Shown here piece by piece: positions 55,020 to 63,395 of a stretch of 64,000 bases of DNA. How positions within the stretch are numbered: the first letter of the stretch is position 1; each line of letters opens with the position of its first letter. This DNA comes from Paludibacteraceae bacterium (lineage in GTDB: Bacteria; Bacteroidota; Bacteroidia; Bacteroidales; Paludibacteraceae). The notes beneath the pieces were generated by a model. The model was given only the letters and a program-made list of their open reading frames with translations. It was not told the DNA's origin and ran no database searches. Location of the stretch: assembly GCA_017962085.1 (NCBI GenBank), contig JAGCWA010000059.1, positions 1 through 64,000 on the forward strand, written 5' to 3'. Made by a program: the position numbers and the translations under genes.

Positions 55020-55622
55020 ATGCTGGACATCCAACATATAGAGCGATCGACCGGTTCGGTGGAGTATCATCCGCTGAAACCCTTCCTGCCCTCTTCCGCG
55101 AAGGTGCTTTTCCTAGGCAGTTTTCCTCCGCCGAGAGCCCGTTGGTGCATGGACTTCTTCTATCCTAATTTCATCAATGACCATTGGCGCATTATGGGTT
55201 CCCTCTTTTTCGGGGAGAAGGACTATTTCGTGGAAAGCGGTCGGAAGCGTTTCTGCCTGGAGCACATCGTGGCGTTCCTCCAGCAGACCGGCATCGGCTA
55301 TTATGACACGGCCACGGCGGTCAGGCGCCTGAAGGAGAATGCCTCGGACAAGTTTCTGGAGGTGGTGGAGCTGACCGATGTTGAGGCTCTTTTGAAACGA
55401 ATTTCCTCCTGCAAGGTGGTGGTCACCACGGGCGAGAAAGCCACGCAGAACCTAATGGACTCCTTCTCGTTGCCGGAGATGCCGAAGGTCGGTACCCATG
55501 TCCCGTTGTGCGGTGACACTGTTTTGTTCCGTTTGCCCTCATCCTCGCGCGCCTATCCGCTGAGCCTGGAGAAGAAGGTGGAGGCATATCGTGGGATGTT
55601 CGAATTTGCGGGGATTCTGTGA
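55020..55622 (+). CDS. Uracil-DNA-glycosylase-fold protein (Mug-like)
   Basis: At 200 residues it has VLFLGSFPPPRA near residue 30 (the phosphate-proximal GxxPxP-like loop of the UDG superfamily), GIGYYDTATAVRR, KVVVTTGEKATQ and the C-terminal LPSSSRAYP, matching the SPSS motif that contacts the flipped base. It probably removes uracil or a mismatched base from DNA. The exact family within the superfamily is not certain. The gene is the last before a 505-base A/T-rich gap. Confidence 0.78.
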   Translation: MLDIQHIERSTGSVEYHPLKPFLPSSAKVLFLGSFPPPRARWCMDFFYPNFINDHWRIMGSLFFGEKDYFVESGRKRFCLEHIVAFLQQTGIGYYDTATAVRRLKENASDKFLEVVELTDVEALLKRISSCKVVVTTGEKATQNLMDSFSLPEMPKVGTHVPLCGDTVLFRLPSSSRAYPLSLEKKVEAYRGMFEFAGIL

Positions 55623-55835
55623 AGAATCCGTTTTTTATGTAGATATATATAATAAATATATTCGATGTTTTGATTTGCTCTCTTGTTTACATTGTTAATA
55701 TCGTGTGAAATATTTGTTTATTTAATATTAGTGTGATTGCAAAATAATCTATGCTAAGTGTATGATTTATATGTTTTTAATTATCTATATAGAATATACA
55801 ACGGACAAGAAAATATAAAATAAATATATAAATGC

Positions 55836-55866
55836 TTTGACTTTTCGGTTTTTTAGCATATATTTG
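55836..55866 (+). promoter_or_regulatory. Promoter of the first calpain unit
   Basis: TTTG at 55836-55839, exactly 19 bases, TATATTTG at 55859-55866: the closest match to the Bacteroidetes consensus in this window. Confidence 0.75.
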
Positions 55867-55907
55867 AGTTGATAATAAATAATAAGAGTGTTATTAGTCT
55901 AATATGT

Positions 55908-55959
55908 GTTGATGTGTAATTATTTTAATCGAAAAAACAATTTGATTTGTTGATGTGTA
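55908..55959 (+). repeat. Paired direct repeat GTTGATGTGTA (first leader)
   Basis: Copies at 55908-55918 and 55949-55959. They sit 42 and 83 bases downstream of the -7 box, so within the transcribed leader. Confidence 0.7.
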
Positions 55960-56127
55960 TATGATACTATGTGAGTGTACAGTGTGAATCTTTCCGAGTA
56001 TGGTCTTGAAAAATAGGAGGAATGGTATAGATGTGTCGTTTCTAGGAAGGTTGTCTGCTGGACAGTTCCGGGTTGTTTTTATTATGTAAGTGTAGCACCT
56101 ATTTATTAACTAAATAAATTTAATAAC

Positions 56128-57324
56128 ATGAAACAAGAAATCAAGTTGACCGCCATCAACCCGTTTGCGGTTGCTGAGCAAGTGCTGGGAAAGAAAGTGA
56201 AGTGGGATAGTCTTGAAGATCCGGAGGAGACGTTATCTAGCGTATTTAATGTGCCAAAGAAAGAGTTGTTCGCACATGATTCCATTTTGATAAACCCGAT
56301 GTTGTCCGAGAAGCGTGAGCTTCTGTCTGCGGAGAAAGCACAAGCACGTTTGAAACAATTCCTTGATGGAAAATCTGCTAAAAGATTGTCGTTGAAAAAG
56401 AGTGCGATCTCTGATCGTGTTGCGCTGAAAGAAATATCCAGCAAGACTATGGAGGCGATTTTTGCGAAATCGACACCTGCTGGAACTTCTAATAATACTG
56501 AGTGGAACCCATCCAATGTGGTTTGGTTGGACAAGGGAGATTATTTCGAGGATTTGGCGGAACTGACCGACCCTATACAGGGAGGATTGGCCGATTGTTA
56601 TTTTATCTCCGCCCTTTGTTCTGTGGCATGGTCTAGGCCTTATGCGATCCTCAATTCGACCTCTCCTTACGGAGATGAGGAGTCTCCGTTACACCAAGTC
56701 TTTTTTTATAACGAAAAGGGAGTAAGGGAGTTTGTTGAGGTCGATGAGTTGTGCCCTTGCAATCCAAGCACCCAAAGACTGATCTATGCCTCTTCTTATG
56801 ACGAAGGCGAGATTTGGCCTGCCGTGATGGAGAAAGCCTATGCGAAGTGGAAAACGGGTAACACCACGCAAAAACCTGATTATTCGAAACTCGCATGGGG
56901 CGACCCTGTTGAGGCGTGTCGTCAACTGATTGGCGGAACACCAACATATATGTTTAATAACGAAATGACTGCTAGACAAATCTCCAATGTGGTTAGATAT
57001 AATTCTTTGGATCGTAAAACGATTAATCCGATGGTTGCTTGGACATATTCGACCCAACCGGCAGGATGTGATTATGCGAGCGCGCATATTGTGGCGAGCC
57101 ATGCCTATTCCATTTTGGGTTGGGATAATGATGGCAGCCAATATTATGTTGTCCTCAGGAATCCATGGGGAACGTACCCTGGCGTGTTAGATCGTCTGGG
57201 AGGTAATTATGCTGGCGTGATCAATCGTCTGTGGAATGCGTTCCCATATGGACAGAATGGTGTCTTCGCCATGAAGGTGGAAACATTCAAGAAATATTTC
57301 TATGGTTTTGGTGTAGTGAAATAA
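56128..57324 (+). CDS. Calpain-family (C2) cysteine protease, copy 1
   Basis: This 398-residue protein has an N-terminal ~125-residue domain shared by the three paralogues (LTAINPFAVAEQVLGKKVKWD, VFNVPKKELFAHDS). A calpain catalytic core follows. Q151-GGLAD-C157 is the oxyanion Gln and nucleophile, H325 lies in ASHAYSILGW and N345 in LRNPWG, giving the C-H-N triad in calpain order. There is no signal peptide or membrane segment, unlike the secreted Porphyromonas Tpr protease, so it may act in the cytoplasm or leave by an unknown route. The EF-hand and C2-like domains of animal calpains are absent. It forms a unit with copy 2, only 33 bases downstream. Confidence 0.85.
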   Translation: MKQEIKLTAINPFAVAEQVLGKKVKWDSLEDPEETLSSVFNVPKKELFAHDSILINPMLSEKRELLSAEKAQARLKQFLDGKSAKRLSLKKSAISDRVALKEISSKTMEAIFAKSTPAGTSNNTEWNPSNVVWLDKGDYFEDLAELTDPIQGGLADCYFISALCSVAWSRPYAILNSTSPYGDEESPLHQVFFYNEKGVREFVEVDELCPCNPSTQRLIYASSYDEGEIWPAVMEKAYAKWKTGNTTQKPDYSKLAWGDPVEACRQLIGGTPTYMFNNEMTARQISNVVRYNSLDRKTINPMVAWTYSTQPAGCDYASAHIVASHAYSILGWDNDGSQYYVVLRNPWGTYPGVLDRLGGNYAGVINRLWNAFPYGQNGVFAMKVETFKKYFYGFGVVK

Positions 57325-57357
57325 ACCTTTCTTTATTAACCAAATAAATTTAATAAC

Positions 57358-58551
57358 ATGGAACAAGAACTTAAATTGACCGCTATCAACCCGTTTGCGG
57401 TTGCTGAGCAAGTGTTAGGAAAAAAAGTAAAGTGGGATGAACTTGAAGATCAAGAAGAGTCTCTTGCAGGGGTATTTAATGTGCCGAAGGAAGAGCTGTT
57501 CGCTCACGATTCTGTCATAATTAACCCTATGTTGTCCGCAAAAGGTGAACTTTTGACACGTGAAAAAGCTCAGACTCAGTTGAAAACTTATCTTGAGGCT
57601 AAAACTGTTAAGAAACTGACATTGAAGACTCGATCAATCAAGCAAATCGCATTGAAAGATATCTCTAGTAAAACCATTAATGCAGTCTTCTTGGAATCGG
57701 TTAAATCTGCGAAGAATACGGAGTGGAATCCTGCGAACACTGTATGGTTGGATAAAGGAGACTATTTTGAGGATGTGGCAGAATTGACTGATCCTGTTCA
57801 AGGCTCTTTGGCGGATTGCTATTATATTTCTGCTCTTTGCTCTGTGGCTTGGTCAAGACCGTATGCAATAATCAATGCCACATCTCCGTCTCGTAATGGG
57901 AACGAAGATTCTCCGTTACATCAGGTTCCTTTCTATAACACAAAGGGCACTATAGAAAATGTTGTTGTGGGTGAGGCGGTTCCATGTAGTTCTAGCACGA
58001 AAAACATTCTCTATGCATCATCTGCTGACTCTGGTGAAATATGGCCTGCTGTAATGGAAAAAGCATATGCTAAGTGGAAGACTGGCAACACTACGGATAA
58101 ACCTAATTTCTTGAGTATTGAATATGGTGATTGCGTTGAAGCTTGTCGTCAACTGATCGGTGGCACGAAGACTTACAAGTACACTAGTGATATGACTGCC
58201 AGCCAAATCGCCACATTCGTTAGAAGCAACTCGCTGAGTCGTAGAACATTTAATCCTATGGTCGCTTGGACTCCATCAAGACAACCAAGCGGATGTGATT
58301 ATGCTAAGGCACATATAGTGGCAAACCACGCTTATTCTATATTGGGCTGGGTTTCTAGTAACAATTCCTATTACATTGTCCTCAGAAACCCATGGGGAAC
58401 CTATCATGGAGTATTGGATTGTTTGAGCGGTAGTTATTCGGGTATGCTGAATAATAATTGGCACTGTTTCACATATGGCAGAAATGGTGTTTTTGCCATG
58501 AAAGTGGATACCTTCAAGAAGTATTTCAGTGGCTTAGGCGTAGTGAAATAA
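57358..58551 (+). CDS. Calpain-family (C2) cysteine protease, copy 2
   Basis: At 397 residues it is collinear with copy 1. The catalytic residues are C154 in VQGSLADCYYISA, H324 in ANHAYSILGW and N344 in LRNPWG. The N-terminal domain (LTAINPFAVAEQVLGKKVKWD, KEELFAHDSVIINP) is retained, but the linker (KTRSIKQIALKDISSK) differs most. It has no separate leader: only 33 bases separate it from copy 1, yet these repeat the conserved pre-start segment CTTTATTAACCAAATAAATTTAATAAC-like sequence. It ends 49 bases before a terminator. Substrate unknown; no inhibitor or target gene is visible. Confidence 0.85.
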   Translation: MEQELKLTAINPFAVAEQVLGKKVKWDELEDQEESLAGVFNVPKEELFAHDSVIINPMLSAKGELLTREKAQTQLKTYLEAKTVKKLTLKTRSIKQIALKDISSKTINAVFLESVKSAKNTEWNPANTVWLDKGDYFEDVAELTDPVQGSLADCYYISALCSVAWSRPYAIINATSPSRNGNEDSPLHQVPFYNTKGTIENVVVGEAVPCSSSTKNILYASSADSGEIWPAVMEKAYAKWKTGNTTDKPNFLSIEYGDCVEACRQLIGGTKTYKYTSDMTASQIATFVRSNSLSRRTFNPMVAWTPSRQPSGCDYAKAHIVANHAYSILGWVSSNNSYYIVLRNPWGTYHGVLDCLSGSYSGMLNNNWHCFTYGRNGVFAMKVDTFKKYFSGLGVVK

Positions 58552-58600
58552 AAACATCTTCTTGTTGGTTCGTTCAGTAATTAGCTGACCAATTTTTCAC

Positions 58601-58644
58601 ACGTCCGCAATGTCGAATATATAGGCGTTGCGGACGTTTTTTTG
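58601..58644 (+). terminator. Terminator of the first calpain unit
   Basis: ACGTCCGCAA and TTGCGGACGT form a perfect 10-base-pair stem followed by T7. A related hairpin follows copy 3. Confidence 0.85.
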
Positions 58645-58825
58645 TCTAAGGTTGGATGCGTCCCCTTCCCGATTGTTGGCGTTTCGTTCCCTTCCTTTTG
58701 TGGAATTTAAAAATCCGTTCCGTGGTTTTGTATTGTTATATATCAAAATAATAATTCGTGTATTTGTATTAAATGTTTGTATAATAATCTAATAACAATA
58801 AAATACAGTAAAAATAGATAATAAA

Positions 58826-58857
58826 TTTGTTTGTTAGGATTTTTTATCTTATATTTG
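58826..58857 (+). promoter_or_regulatory. Promoter of the second calpain unit
   Basis: TTTG at 58826-58829, 20 bases, TATATTTG at 58850-58857. The flanking bases (TTTTTTA...TATATTTGA.TTGATA) match those of the first unit. Confidence 0.7.
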
Positions 58858-58898
58858 AATTGATAGAAAATAATAGATATATCATTATTGTAATGTTT

Positions 58899-58950
58899 GT
58901 TGATGTGTAATATTTTTATTTAATAAAATAATTCGTTTTGTTGATGTGTA
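58899..58950 (+). repeat. Paired direct repeat GTTGATGTGTA (second leader)
   Basis: Copies at 58899-58909 and 58940-58950, the same unit and the same 41-base period as in the first leader. Confidence 0.7.
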
Positions 58951-59113
58951 TGCGTCTTAGCATAGGTGTATGATGGATTTTTTCCGTGAGTAAGCGTATG
59001 GAATGGAGAGCGGATGGTGTTATTCTTGCTCTCGGGGCAGAACATGTCTGAACGTTTTTGGATTGTTGATGTAAGTATTGCACCTTTTTTATTAACCAAA
59101 TATATTTAATAAC

Positions 59114-60322
59114 ATGGAACAAGAAGTTAATTTGACGGCCATCAACCCGTATGCGATTGGTGAGCAAGTGTTGGGAAAGAAAGTACAGTGGGATAAGTTA
59201 GAGGATCCTGAAGAGACGTTGGCAAGTATTTTCAACGTGCCAAAAAAAGAGTTGTTTGCGCATGATTCTATTCTGATTAATCCGATGTTGTCAGAAAAAC
59301 GTGAGGTTTTGTCGGTCGATAAAGCCCAGGACCGTCTGAAACAATATCTCGAAGGAAAAACTGTCAAGAGATTGTCGGTGACGAAGGGAACGGTCGCTAA
59401 GCGTATCACGTTGAAGGATATTCCTTTAAGAACACTGGAGGCGATCTTCGATAGGAATAAGCTTGTTCCTATTACCAGTGTGGAGTGGAATCCTGCAAAT
59501 ACCGTTTGGTTGGATAAAGGAGACTATTTTGAGGATGTGGCTGAAATGAACGACCCTATCCAGGGTGGATTGGGTGATTGTTATTTCATCGCGGCTCTTA
59601 GTTCTGTGGCTTGGTCCAGACCTTATGCGATTATCAATGCTACATCACCTTACACCAGTGATGAATCCCCTATGCACCAAGTCTCTTTTTACAACAATAA
59701 TGGTGTAAAGGAGAATGTCGAGGTGAATGAACTCTGCCCTTGTAGCTCAAGCACTCAAAGGTTGCTCTATGCCACTTCCCTCGACGAAGGCGAGATTTGG
59801 CCTGGCGTGATGGAGAAGGCTTATGTGAAGTGGAGAACCGGAAATACTACACAGAAGCCTAATTATCCGGCAATCGCTGGTGGTGATCCTGTTGAGGCTT
59901 GCCGTCAACTGATCGGTGGTAAGAAGACTTATAAGTACACAAGTAGCACGACTGCCGCTGAAATTACTTCGTTTATTAAGAGTAATTCGTTACAGATTAA
60001 TAGTTATCACGGAAGAACAGTCAATCCGATGGTCGCATGGACACCTTCCTCTCAACCGAAAGGATGTGACTATGAGGGGGCGCATATCGTGGCGAGTCAC
60101 GCGTACTCAATCTTGGGTTGGGTTACCAGCAATGGCTCTTCATACGTTGTTCTCAGAAACCCATGGGGAGTGCATCCTGGTGTGATAGATAATTTGGGAG
60201 GTTCTTTCCTTGCACCGTTTAATGGCATGTCCCATGGCTTCTCGTATGGACAAAATGGTGTTTTCGCCATGGGCGTAAGCACCTTTAAGAGGTATTTCTA
60301 CGGTTTAGGTGTATCGAAATAA
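59114..60322 (+). CDS. Calpain-family (C2) cysteine protease, copy 3
   Basis: This 402-residue protein has the canonical calpain spelling GLGDCYF around the nucleophile C156 (copies 1 and 2 have LADC). H329 lies in ASHAYSILGW and N349 in LRNPWG. The N-terminal domain (LTAINPYAIGEQVLGKKVQWD, KKELFAHDSILINPMLSEKRE) is closest to that of copy 1. A six-residue insertion (NSYHGR region) precedes the VNPMVAWTPS segment. It has its own leader and promoter and a terminator 50 bases after the stop. No signal peptide. All three copies keep an intact triad, so none looks like a pseudoenzyme. Confidence 0.85.
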   Translation: MEQEVNLTAINPYAIGEQVLGKKVQWDKLEDPEETLASIFNVPKKELFAHDSILINPMLSEKREVLSVDKAQDRLKQYLEGKTVKRLSVTKGTVAKRITLKDIPLRTLEAIFDRNKLVPITSVEWNPANTVWLDKGDYFEDVAEMNDPIQGGLGDCYFIAALSSVAWSRPYAIINATSPYTSDESPMHQVSFYNNNGVKENVEVNELCPCSSSTQRLLYATSLDEGEIWPGVMEKAYVKWRTGNTTQKPNYPAIAGGDPVEACRQLIGGKKTYKYTSSTTAAEITSFIKSNSLQINSYHGRTVNPMVAWTPSSQPKGCDYEGAHIVASHAYSILGWVTSNGSSYVVLRNPWGVHPGVIDNLGGSFLAPFNGMSHGFSYGQNGVFAMGVSTFKRYFYGLGVSK

Positions 60323-60372
60323 CATCTATTCCTGCTTGTTAGCTTAGTAATATAACTGACAAAATTTTCCAC

Positions 60373-60420
60373 CCGTCCGCGATGCCGAAAAATATATAGG
60401 CGTTGCGGACGGTTCTTTTT
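60373..60420 (+). terminator. Terminator of the second calpain unit
   Basis: CCGTCCGC (60373-60380) and GCGGACGG (60405-60412) pair and are followed by TTCTTTTT. The loop (ATATATAGGCGTT) is shared with the terminator of the first unit. Confidence 0.8.
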
Positions 60421-60467
60421 GATCCGTGATGGATGTGTGGTTGGTGGGAACCCGTTCGGATGGTTCC

Positions 60468-62519
60468 TTACTTCCCTTCCTCCTCCTTCTTGTTCAGCTC
60501 CGGATAGATGATGCGGGTGTGGTAGATGGTCTTGAGCTTCTCCTTGAGGACCGCCTTGATTTCGTTGATTTCCTTGAAGGTGATAGGGGTCTCCTCGAAG
60601 ATGCCATCCCGAATTTGGTCGGAGATGATTTTCTCCACGAGGTCGTTGATGCTCTTGTCCGTATATTCCTGCAGGCTTCTGGAGGCCGCCTCCACGGAGT
60701 CGCACATGACTAGGATGGCCATCTCCTTCGAGGTCGGCAACGGTCCAGGGTAGGTGAATTTGGATTCGTCGATCTCCCTGTCAGGATATTTATTCTTCAT
60801 GGTGTAGTAGAAGTATTTCGTTTTGCTCTTCCCATGGTGTGTCTTGATGAACTCCTGAATCTTCTCAGGCAATCCGTATTTCTTCGCGATCTCCACACCG
60901 TCCGCCACGTGGCGGATGATGATCTGTGCGCTTTTCTCCTCGTCGTTCATCTCGGTGTGCGGGTTCTTGCTCGACTGGTTCTCCGTGAAGAAAGCAGGGT
61001 TCTTCATCTTGCCGATGTCGTGGTAGAGCGCGCCCGTCCTCACTAACATTGGGTTGGCGCCGATGCAGCTGGCCGCGTCGGATGCGAGGTTGGATACCTG
61101 CATGGAGTGCTGGAAACTGCCCGGAGCCTCCTCGGAGAACTTCCTGAGGAGTGAGTTGTTCGTGTTCGCCAGCTCCACCAGCGTGACGTCCGACACATAG
61201 CCGAACAGCTTCTCCACGATGTAGATGAGCGGGTTGGCGAGCAGGAGCAGCAGACCGTTGCCGAGGAAGATCGGGAACATCGTCCACTCGAAATGCTCCA
61301 GTCCGTTCTCGTGCACCAACGTGTTGCCCACATAGATGATGCAGTAGGAGAGGGTGATGAGTATGGCGGCCTGCACAAGCTGTGAGCGCATGAAGATGTT
61401 CTTCAGGGTGCAGATGGAGATCATGCCCGCGATGGATTGCATCAGCAGGAACTCGAAGTCGTTCGGCACGATGAAGGAGGAGAGGAGCACAGCCGTGAGG
61501 TGGGCGAAGAGCGCCGTCCTCGTGTCGAAGAAACAGGTCACCAGGATAGGCAACAGCGCGTACGGCACGATGTTAGGCGTATATTCGTTCTTGACCATGA
61601 TGGAGGTGAGCACGCAGAGGATGGTGATCATGCCTAACATGAACGCCACGTTCTTGAAGTTCACCAGGAATTTCCTCCTGAATAGTAATAGGTAGAGGTA
61701 GAATGCGCATAGAATGATGGTGATGATGATGATTTGTCCGATCATGACCAGCTGTTTGTTCGTCTTGTCGCTGTTCTCCTGCACGGCGGATCTGAGCGAT
61801 TCGAGGATATCGTAGGTTTGGGCCTTGACGATCTCTCCGTGGTCGATGATCTTCTCTCCGCTTTGGATCCTACCCTTGGTGAGGGATATGGACTTCAGCA
61901 GTTCCTTCTTCACCGACTCGTTTTTCTCCTTGTCGTAGGTGAGGTTTTCGTGGATATAGTTGTTGATGTTATAGCCCTGGAGCGTCTCCTTGTCGAGCGA
62001 GGCGGGGATTCCGTTGATGATGTGCTCGTAGGCCGTTTTGGTGGTGTGGAGGGAAGCGACGGAACGGTTCTTCGATCGGTTGCCGGTCAGGACGTTGATT
62101 TCGCTCTTCTTCTCCTCGTTCAGTTTGTCCATGTCGTCGGCGGAGATGATGCCGTTGGCGTAGAGAGATTTCAGCTTGCGGGCGATGTAGTTCTTGTAGT
62201 CGTCCGCCGCGTCGTCCTCCTCCTTGCCGAACTTCTCGTTCAGGAGGTTGATGTACTTGTTGGAGACGCTCTCGTCGTTGATGAAGAACGGGTTGAAGTC
62301 GCTCAGCAGACTATCCTCCTCCCTTTTGACATCCTCCTTGGATTTCATGATCTCGAAGGCGAAGGGCGCGGTGAGCGCATCATACTCCCAAGGCTTTTCG
62401 ACGGCGTAGTTGTATTTGAACTTCCCGAAGTTCGGGTAAGTTTTGAATATGATCAGACCAGCGGCGAAGAACATAGCCGCGATGGTGATGTAGCGCATAT
62501 ACGAGTTTTTGCTTTTCAT
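60468..62519 (-). CDS. 7TM-HD membrane phosphodiesterase (PgpH-like)
   Basis: At 683 residues it has an N-terminal transmembrane helix (YITIAAMFFAAGLIIF) and an extracytoplasmic ~270-residue 7TMR-HDED-type domain. A block of about seven membrane helices follows (QLVMIGQIIIITIILCAFYLYLLLF through PIFLGNGLLLLLANPLIYI), then a cytoplasmic HD domain with SFQHSMQVSNLA, TGALYHDIGKMKNP and the downstream IIRHVADGVEIAKKYG. PgpH-type proteins hydrolyse the second messenger c-di-AMP (family knowledge). It is convergent with the calpain genes and apparently monocistronic. Confidence 0.92.
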   Translation of the reverse strand: MKSKNSYMRYITIAAMFFAAGLIIFKTYPNFGKFKYNYAVEKPWEYDALTAPFAFEIMKSKEDVKREEDSLLSDFNPFFINDESVSNKYINLLNEKFGKEEDDAADDYKNYIARKLKSLYANGIISADDMDKLNEEKKSEINVLTGNRSKNRSVASLHTTKTAYEHIINGIPASLDKETLQGYNINNYIHENLTYDKEKNESVKKELLKSISLTKGRIQSGEKIIDHGEIVKAQTYDILESLRSAVQENSDKTNKQLVMIGQIIIITIILCAFYLYLLLFRRKFLVNFKNVAFMLGMITILCVLTSIMVKNEYTPNIVPYALLPILVTCFFDTRTALFAHLTAVLLSSFIVPNDFEFLLMQSIAGMISICTLKNIFMRSQLVQAAILITLSYCIIYVGNTLVHENGLEHFEWTMFPIFLGNGLLLLLANPLIYIVEKLFGYVSDVTLVELANTNNSLLRKFSEEAPGSFQHSMQVSNLASDAASCIGANPMLVRTGALYHDIGKMKNPAFFTENQSSKNPHTEMNDEEKSAQIIIRHVADGVEIAKKYGLPEKIQEFIKTHHGKSKTKYFYYTMKNKYPDREIDESKFTYPGPLPTSKEMAILVMCDSVEAASRSLQEYTDKSINDLVEKIISDQIRDGIFEETPITFKEINEIKAVLKEKLKTIYHTRIIYPELNKKEEEGK

Positions 62520-62604
62520 GTCAGTCCGAATATAAATTAGACAGGAACCCTTTTATTTTATATAAGGTACAAATATAAGCCATACATGTTGAAGAAACAA
62601 GACG

Positions 62605-62632
62605 AGAATTAAGAATTAAGAATTAAGAATTG
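62605..62632 (+). repeat. AGAATTA heptamer repeat
   Basis: Four consecutive 7-base units AGAATTA, the last ending in G. Confidence 0.85.
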
Positions 62633-62672
62633 ATCGGCAGATGTGCTTTCCTACACGATACGCACGTCCCAC

Positions 62673-62718
62673 GGCCTGTTGGGCCAACTCTTTATTTAGC
62701 CCAGGGCGACACCCTGGG
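62673..62718. repeat. Two adjacent short palindromes
   Basis: GGCC-TGTTG-GGCC at 62673-62685 (with one extra G in the loop) and CCCAGGG-CGACA-CCCTGGG at 62700-62718, the latter a perfect 7-base inverted repeat running into G9. This could be a REP-like extragenic palindrome; neither is followed by a T run, so they are not obvious terminators. Confidence 0.5.
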
Positions 62719-62792
62719 GGGGGGATTTATGCGTGGAAACCTTAGGTTGAGGCGGGCGGAAAACATTTTGCATAAAAAAGAGCAAAAAAAAT

Positions 62793-62823
62793 TGGTGGGA
62801 TGAAATAATCTTCCTAAATTTGC
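62793..62823 (+). promoter_or_regulatory. Promoter of the str operon
   Basis: TTG at 62793-62795, 20 bases, TAAATTTG at 62816-62823, leaving a ~60-base leader before rpsL. Confidence 0.65.
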
Positions 62824-62889
62824 ACCCACTTTTAGTAGAGTGTCTAAAAATATATTTATTAATAACTTAAAAGATTAAAGTTTAACGAA

Positions 62890-63291
62890 ATGCCTACAAT
62901 TCAGCAGTTAGTTAGAAAAGGAAGGGCAAGTCAAGCGGACAAGAGCAAATCTCCGGCTTTGGACTCATGTCCACAGAGAAGAGGTGTCTGCGTGAGGGTT
63001 TACACAACAACCCCTAAGAAGCCTAACTCAGCAATGCGTAAGGTTGCCAGAGTACGTTTGACGAACCAGAAGGAAGTGAATGCTTACATTCCGGGAGAGG
63101 GTCACAACTTGCAGGAGCACTCCATCGTGATGGTGCGTGGTGGTCGTGTTAAGGATCTTCCAGGTGTGCGTTACCACATCGTACGCGGAACATTGGATAC
63201 CGCAGGTGTGAACGGACGTACACAACGTCGTTCTAAGTACGGAGCGAAGAGACCTAAGCCAGGACAAGCAGCTCCAGCAAAGAAAAAGTAA
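62890..63291 (+). CDS. rpsL: 30S ribosomal protein S12
   Basis: At 133 residues it has the S12 core [25 protein letters not shown]-type sequence, [28 protein letters not shown] and the C-terminal [13 protein letters not shown]43 and K44 in TPKKPNS are wild-type lysines of the streptomycin site. It is the first gene of the str operon with rpsG and fusA. Confidence 0.97.
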   Translation: MPTIQQLVRKGRASQADKSKSPALDSCPQRRGVCVRVYTTTPKKPNSAMRKVARVRLTNQKEVNAYIPGEGHNLQEHSIVMVRGGRVKDLPGVRYHIVRGTLDTAGVNGRTQRRSKYGAKRPKPGQAAPAKKK

Positions 63292-63395
63292 TTCGGTAGG
63301 GCGACCTAGCAGAGTTACACCGGTTGAGTAAATGGCTAAGCGAAGCCGTTGAAGCAACTGCAACCAAAACAAAAACGAAAAATTTTTGAGTAAAA

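Larger units (their letters stand above)
55623..56127 (+). promoter_or_regulatory. Long A/T-rich leader region of the first calpain unit
   Basis: No gene is visible in these 505 bases. They contain a promoter (55836-55866), two direct copies of GTTGATGTGTA (55908-55918 and 55949-55959, start-to-start 41 bases) and a conserved pre-start segment TTTATTAAC..AAATAAATTTAATAAC. From the promoter to the ATG at 56128 the transcript leader is about 255 bases. The arrangement is repeated before the third calpain gene. Confidence 0.65.
58552..59113 (+). promoter_or_regulatory. Terminator plus A/T-rich leader region of the second calpain unit
   Basis: No gene is visible in these 562 bases. After the terminator (58601-58644) comes an A/T-rich stretch, a promoter (58826-58857), and two copies of GTTGATGTGTA at 58899-58909 and 58940-58950, again 41 bases apart. 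The pre-start segment is ATTAACCAAATATATTTAATAAC. The region is clearly homologous to 55830-56127 despite many point differences. Confidence 0.65.
62520..62889. other. Intergenic region between the 7TM-HD gene and rpsL
   Basis: These 370 bases hold a heptamer repeat (62605-62632), two short palindromes (62673-62685 and 62700-62718), a run of nine G at 62716-62724 and, at the right end, the rpsL promoter. No convincing gene is seen. Confidence 0.6.

Noticed and set aside
56128-60322. C10 (streptopain/PrtT) or gingipain-type proteases
   Set aside because: Motif order Q..G..DC, then HAYSILGW, then NPWG is that of calpains (C2), and the Pro-domain and T9SS ending of gingipains are absent.
62605-62632. 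CRISPR-like repeat array
   Set aside because: The unit is 7 bases with no spacers and there are no cas genes; it is a simple tandem repeat.
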